Positions 62,281-64,000 of a DNA stretch of 64,000 bases are shown here, in pieces (the stretch's first letter is position 1; each line of letters begins with the position of its first letter). The translations under genes and the position numbers were made by a program. The stretch lies in the NCBI GenBank assembly GCA_963819975.1, contig CAWFYE010000002.1, positions 310,001 to 374,000 of the forward strand, read 5' to 3'. The notes beneath the pieces were generated by a model. That model worked only from the letters and a program-made list of their open reading frames with translations, was not told where the DNA came from and did no database searches. The stretch comes from Palsa-1392 sp963819975. Its GTDB lineage: Bacteria; Verrucomicrobiota; Verrucomicrobiia; Chthoniobacterales; UBA10450.

Positions 62281-63219
62281 ATGGAACATTCATCCGTTAC
62301 TCGACGCGAGGCGACGCGACTAATCGGCGGCGCGGCGGCGGCAGCGGCGATTTGGCCCTGGCGGTCGGGCGCGGTTGAGAATGCCGCCTCCAGCAGGATT
62401 CTCCGCGTCATCCCATCGAGCGGCGAAAAAATTCCGGCGGTCGGCCTCGGCACTTCGCGCACATTCGATGTCGGCCGTTCGCCTAACGAACGCAAGCCGC
62501 TCCAGGAAGTGCTTCGGCGTTTCACGCAGCTCGGCGGTAAAGTAATCGATACCTCGCCGATGTACGGCCGGTCCGAGGAGGTGATCGGCGATCTCGTCGC
62601 GGAGTTGAAACTGCGCGACGAACTCTTCTTCGCGACCAAGGTCTGGACGACCGGGAAACAGGCCGGGATCGACTCGATGGAGCGTTCGCTCGCGCTTCTT
62701 AAGACGAAACGGATCGACCTGATGCAGGTGCACAACCTGGTCGATCTCGACACGCAGCTCGCCACGGTGCGTGCTTGGAAGGAAGAAGGGCGGGTGCGTT
62801 ACGTCGGGGTCACCCATTATGTGGAGTCGGCCTTGCCGGCGCTGGAGAAAGTCTTGCAGCGCGAGAAGCTCGATTTTTTGCAGATCAATTACTCGATCAT
62901 CGAGCGCGAAGCGGAAAAGCGTGTCCTGCCGCTGGCGCGCGAGCGCGGGGTCGCGGTTCTGATCAATCGCCCGTTCGCCCGTGGGAACTTGTCCTCGCGT
63001 CTGCGGAGTAAGCCGCTGCCGGATTGGGCGGGGGAGTTCGATTGCAAATCGTGGGCGCAATTTCTTCTCAAGTGGATCCTGGCTAACGAAGCTGTGACCT
63101 GTGCCATCCCGGCGACGAGCGATCCGCGCCATCTGGAGGACAACATGCGCGGCGGAGTGGGCCGCCTGCCGGATGTGAAGATGTGCGAGCGCATGGCGCA
63201 GTTCGTGGGCGGCCTGTAG
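62281..63219 (+). CDS. Aldo/keto reductase with Tat-like signal
   Basis: A 312-residue TIM-barrel oxidoreductase. The tetrad residues are visible: Asp and Tyr in DTSPMYGRSEEV, Lys in FATKVWTTG and His in LMQVHNLVD. The N-terminus has a twin-arginine-type pattern (TRREATRLIGGAAAAAA), so it may be exported folded with bound cofactor. Substrate unknown. A GTG at 62278 is an alternative start. The 9-mer at 62481 encodes Pro-Asn-Glu. Confidence 0.9.
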   Translation: MEHSSVTRREATRLIGGAAAAAAIWPWRSGAVENAASSRILRVIPSSGEKIPAVGLGTSRTFDVGRSPNERKPLQEVLRRFTQLGGKVIDTSPMYGRSEEVIGDLVAELKLRDELFFATKVWTTGKQAGIDSMERSLALLKTKRIDLMQVHNLVDLDTQLATVRAWKEEGRVRYVGVTHYVESALPALEKVLQREKLDFLQINYSIIEREAEKRVLPLARERGVAVLINRPFARGNLSSRLRSKPLPDWAGEFDCKSWAQFLLKWILANEAVTCAIPATSDPRHLEDNMRGGVGRLPDVKMCERMAQFVGGL

Positions 63220-63234
63220 GATTTGCTTGACGAT

Positions 63235-63984
63235 ATGGCGAACATCCTGCGGGTCGCGATGTGGTCCGGACCGCGCAATATCTCGACCGCCATGATGCGC
63301 GCCTGGGAGAATCGGGCCGACACGGTGGTGGTGGACGAGCCGCTTTATGCGTTTTACCTCGCATCGACCGGGAAAGATCATCCGATGGCACGCGAGGTCA
63401 TCGCAGCGGGCGAAACGGATTGGCGTAAAATGATGACTGCGTTGACGACGGGCGTTCCCCCATCAGGGCACAAAGGTCCCTCCCACATTTTTTATCAGAA
63501 ACAGATGACGCACCATCTGCTCCCGGAGATCGAACGGGATTGGCTGACTCGCTTAACGAATTGTTTTCTCATCCGCGACCCGGCCGAAGTGATCGTCTCT
63601 TATCTGAAGAAGAACGAAGACCCGACGGAAAAGGATCTTGGCTTTCCGCAGCAGGCGGAGATTTTCGAATTTATCCGGACGCAAACCGGCGCAATTCCGC
63701 CGGTAATCGATGCGCGCGACTTTCTGCAAAATCCAGAGCGAATGCTGCGCCGCTTATGCGGTGCGCTCGAGATAGCCTTTGATTCGGCCATGCTTTCCTG
63801 GCCGCCGGGTTTGCGGGAATCGGACGGCGTCTGGGCAAAACATTGGTATGGCGATGTAATCAAGTCGACCGGGTTCGAGCCTTATCGCGAACGACGCGCG
63901 GAAGTGCCGGACCGCTTGCGCGACATCGAGGCGCGTTGCCGCGAGTCCTACGATCTCCTTCGTCCATACCGCCTGCGATTGTAG
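63235..63984 (+). CDS. Sulfotransferase-like (P-loop) protein
   Basis: A 249-residue protein resembling sulfotransferase-like P-loop proteins. The 5'-PSB loop region is VAMWSGPRNISTAMMRAW and the 3'-PB region is CFLIRDPAEVIVSYLKK. The exact substrate is unknown, and the family includes members of uncertain activity. It starts at ATG 63235, or TTG 63223, 15 bp after the reductase gene. The last 16 bases of the window hold no feature. Confidence 0.8.
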   Translation: MANILRVAMWSGPRNISTAMMRAWENRADTVVVDEPLYAFYLASTGKDHPMAREVIAAGETDWRKMMTALTTGVPPSGHKGPSHIFYQKQMTHHLLPEIERDWLTRLTNCFLIRDPAEVIVSYLKKNEDPTEKDLGFPQQAEIFEFIRTQTGAIPPVIDARDFLQNPERMLRRLCGALEIAFDSAMLSWPPGLRESDGVWAKHWYGDVIKSTGFEPYRERRAEVPDRLRDIEARCRESYDLLRPYRLRL

Positions 63985-64000
63985 CGGCCAGATCTTATTT

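Larger units (their letters stand above)
1403..62489. repeat. Dispersed 9-mer family GCCTAACGA / TCGTTAGGC
   Basis: Exact copies start at 1403, 3203, 4858, 5306, 5747, 7791, 7815, 8661, 9565, 12381, 15535, 16524, 20263, 20860, 21667, 21818, 21915, 22704, 34970, 35234, 35544, 37434, 39188, 43324, 50345, 51026, 52102, 53163, 53710, 54361, 54588, 55720, 56517, 58513, 60473, 60825, 61287, 61786 and 62481. About 24 further copies differ at one base. Of the exact copies, 22 read GCCTAACGA and 17 read TCGTTAGGC on the plus strand. Chance expectation for one 9-mer on both strands is about 0.5. Positions were read by eye, so a few may be missed. Confidence 0.9.

Noticed and set aside
1403..62489. The 9-mer as a Chi-like or KOPS-like recombination or segregation signal
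   Set aside because: Those signals are strongly skewed by strand along a replichore. Here orientation is 22:17. The window is short, so this is a weak rejection.
1403..62489. TTAGGC as a telomere-type repeat
   Set aside because: The hexamer is the nematode telomere unit, but here copies are single, dispersed and embedded in a longer word; no tandem array exists.
1..64000. tRNA, rRNA, CRISPR array, insertion sequence or prophage
   Set aside because: No cloverleaf with CCA-type end, no regular direct-repeat array, no transposase or integrase motifs and no phage structural genes were found on either strand.

Overview
The window is a 64 kb chromosomal segment from a high-GC Gram-negative bacterium, most plausibly a soil member of the Verrucomicrobiota (Spartobacteria/Chthoniobacterales type). 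This assignment is inference from gene content: a complete division and cell-wall (dcw) cluster with a fused MurC-MurB protein, a TolQ/TolR/TonB-like set, a GuaB3-type IMP dehydrogenase, several lipoprotein and Tat-like signals, and family resemblance of many proteins. No rRNA, tRNA, CRISPR array, transposase or phage gene was seen.

Layout. (1) 1-14,200, minus strand: the dcw operon mraZ-rsmH-ftsL-ftsI-murE-murF-mraY-murD-LysM protein-ftsW-murG-murCB and the first codons of a further gene at the left edge. Nearly every junction is an ATGA or TGATG overlap, so the block is probably translationally coupled. It is read from a promoter at about 14,183-14,211 that carries three CCACT boxes at exact 10-bp spacing, which look like an MraZ operator. 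(2) 14.2-19.5 kb, plus strand: a secreted YD-repeat-like protein, a TolQ/ExbB-TolR/ExbD-TonB set, a membrane zinc-ribbon protein, GuaB3 and FabF. (3) 19.5-29 kb: mixed housekeeping genes (VOC protein, DUF2905, uracil-DNA glycosylase, ThuA-like, AsmA-like, amidohydrolase, oligoendopeptidase F, TPR protein, RNA m5U methyltransferase) with two decayed genes and REP-like palindromes at gene ends. (4) 29-42.6 kb: a potassium island with Kup, a short DUF4118 histidine kinase plus KdpE-like regulator, KdpABC, a full-length KdpD, a DUF486 protein and an APC-type transporter with a C-terminal stress-protein domain resembling KimA. (5) 42.6-56 kb: SerA, GlsB-like, ferritin, GlmS, GlgC, coiled-coil protein and lipoprotein, NYN ribonuclease, response regulator, UvrD/PcrA helicase, MalQ, Mdh. 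(6) 56-60.5 kb: glycosyltransferase, then a minus-strand set of PurC, DegT-type aminotransferase, a frameshifted FemAB-like acetyltransferase and a methyltransferase. (7) 60.7-64 kb: M28 peptidase, Tat-type aldo/keto reductase, sulfotransferase-like protein.

The most striking signal is not a gene. A non-palindromic 9-mer, GCCTAACGA (reverse complement TCGTTAGGC), occurs about 39 times exactly by manual reading, plus about 24 single-mismatch copies, against about 0.5 expected for a given 9-mer on both strands. It lies in both orientations (22:17), in every coding frame that does not create a stop (34 copies in four frames), in two intergenic spacers and across three gene ends where it supplies the stop codon. 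Selection therefore appears to act on the DNA word and not on a peptide. Density (about one per 1.6 kb) and lack of strand bias resemble the DNA uptake sequences of Neisseria and Pasteurellaceae. I know of no such word described for this phylum, so it is the main candidate for a new system here.
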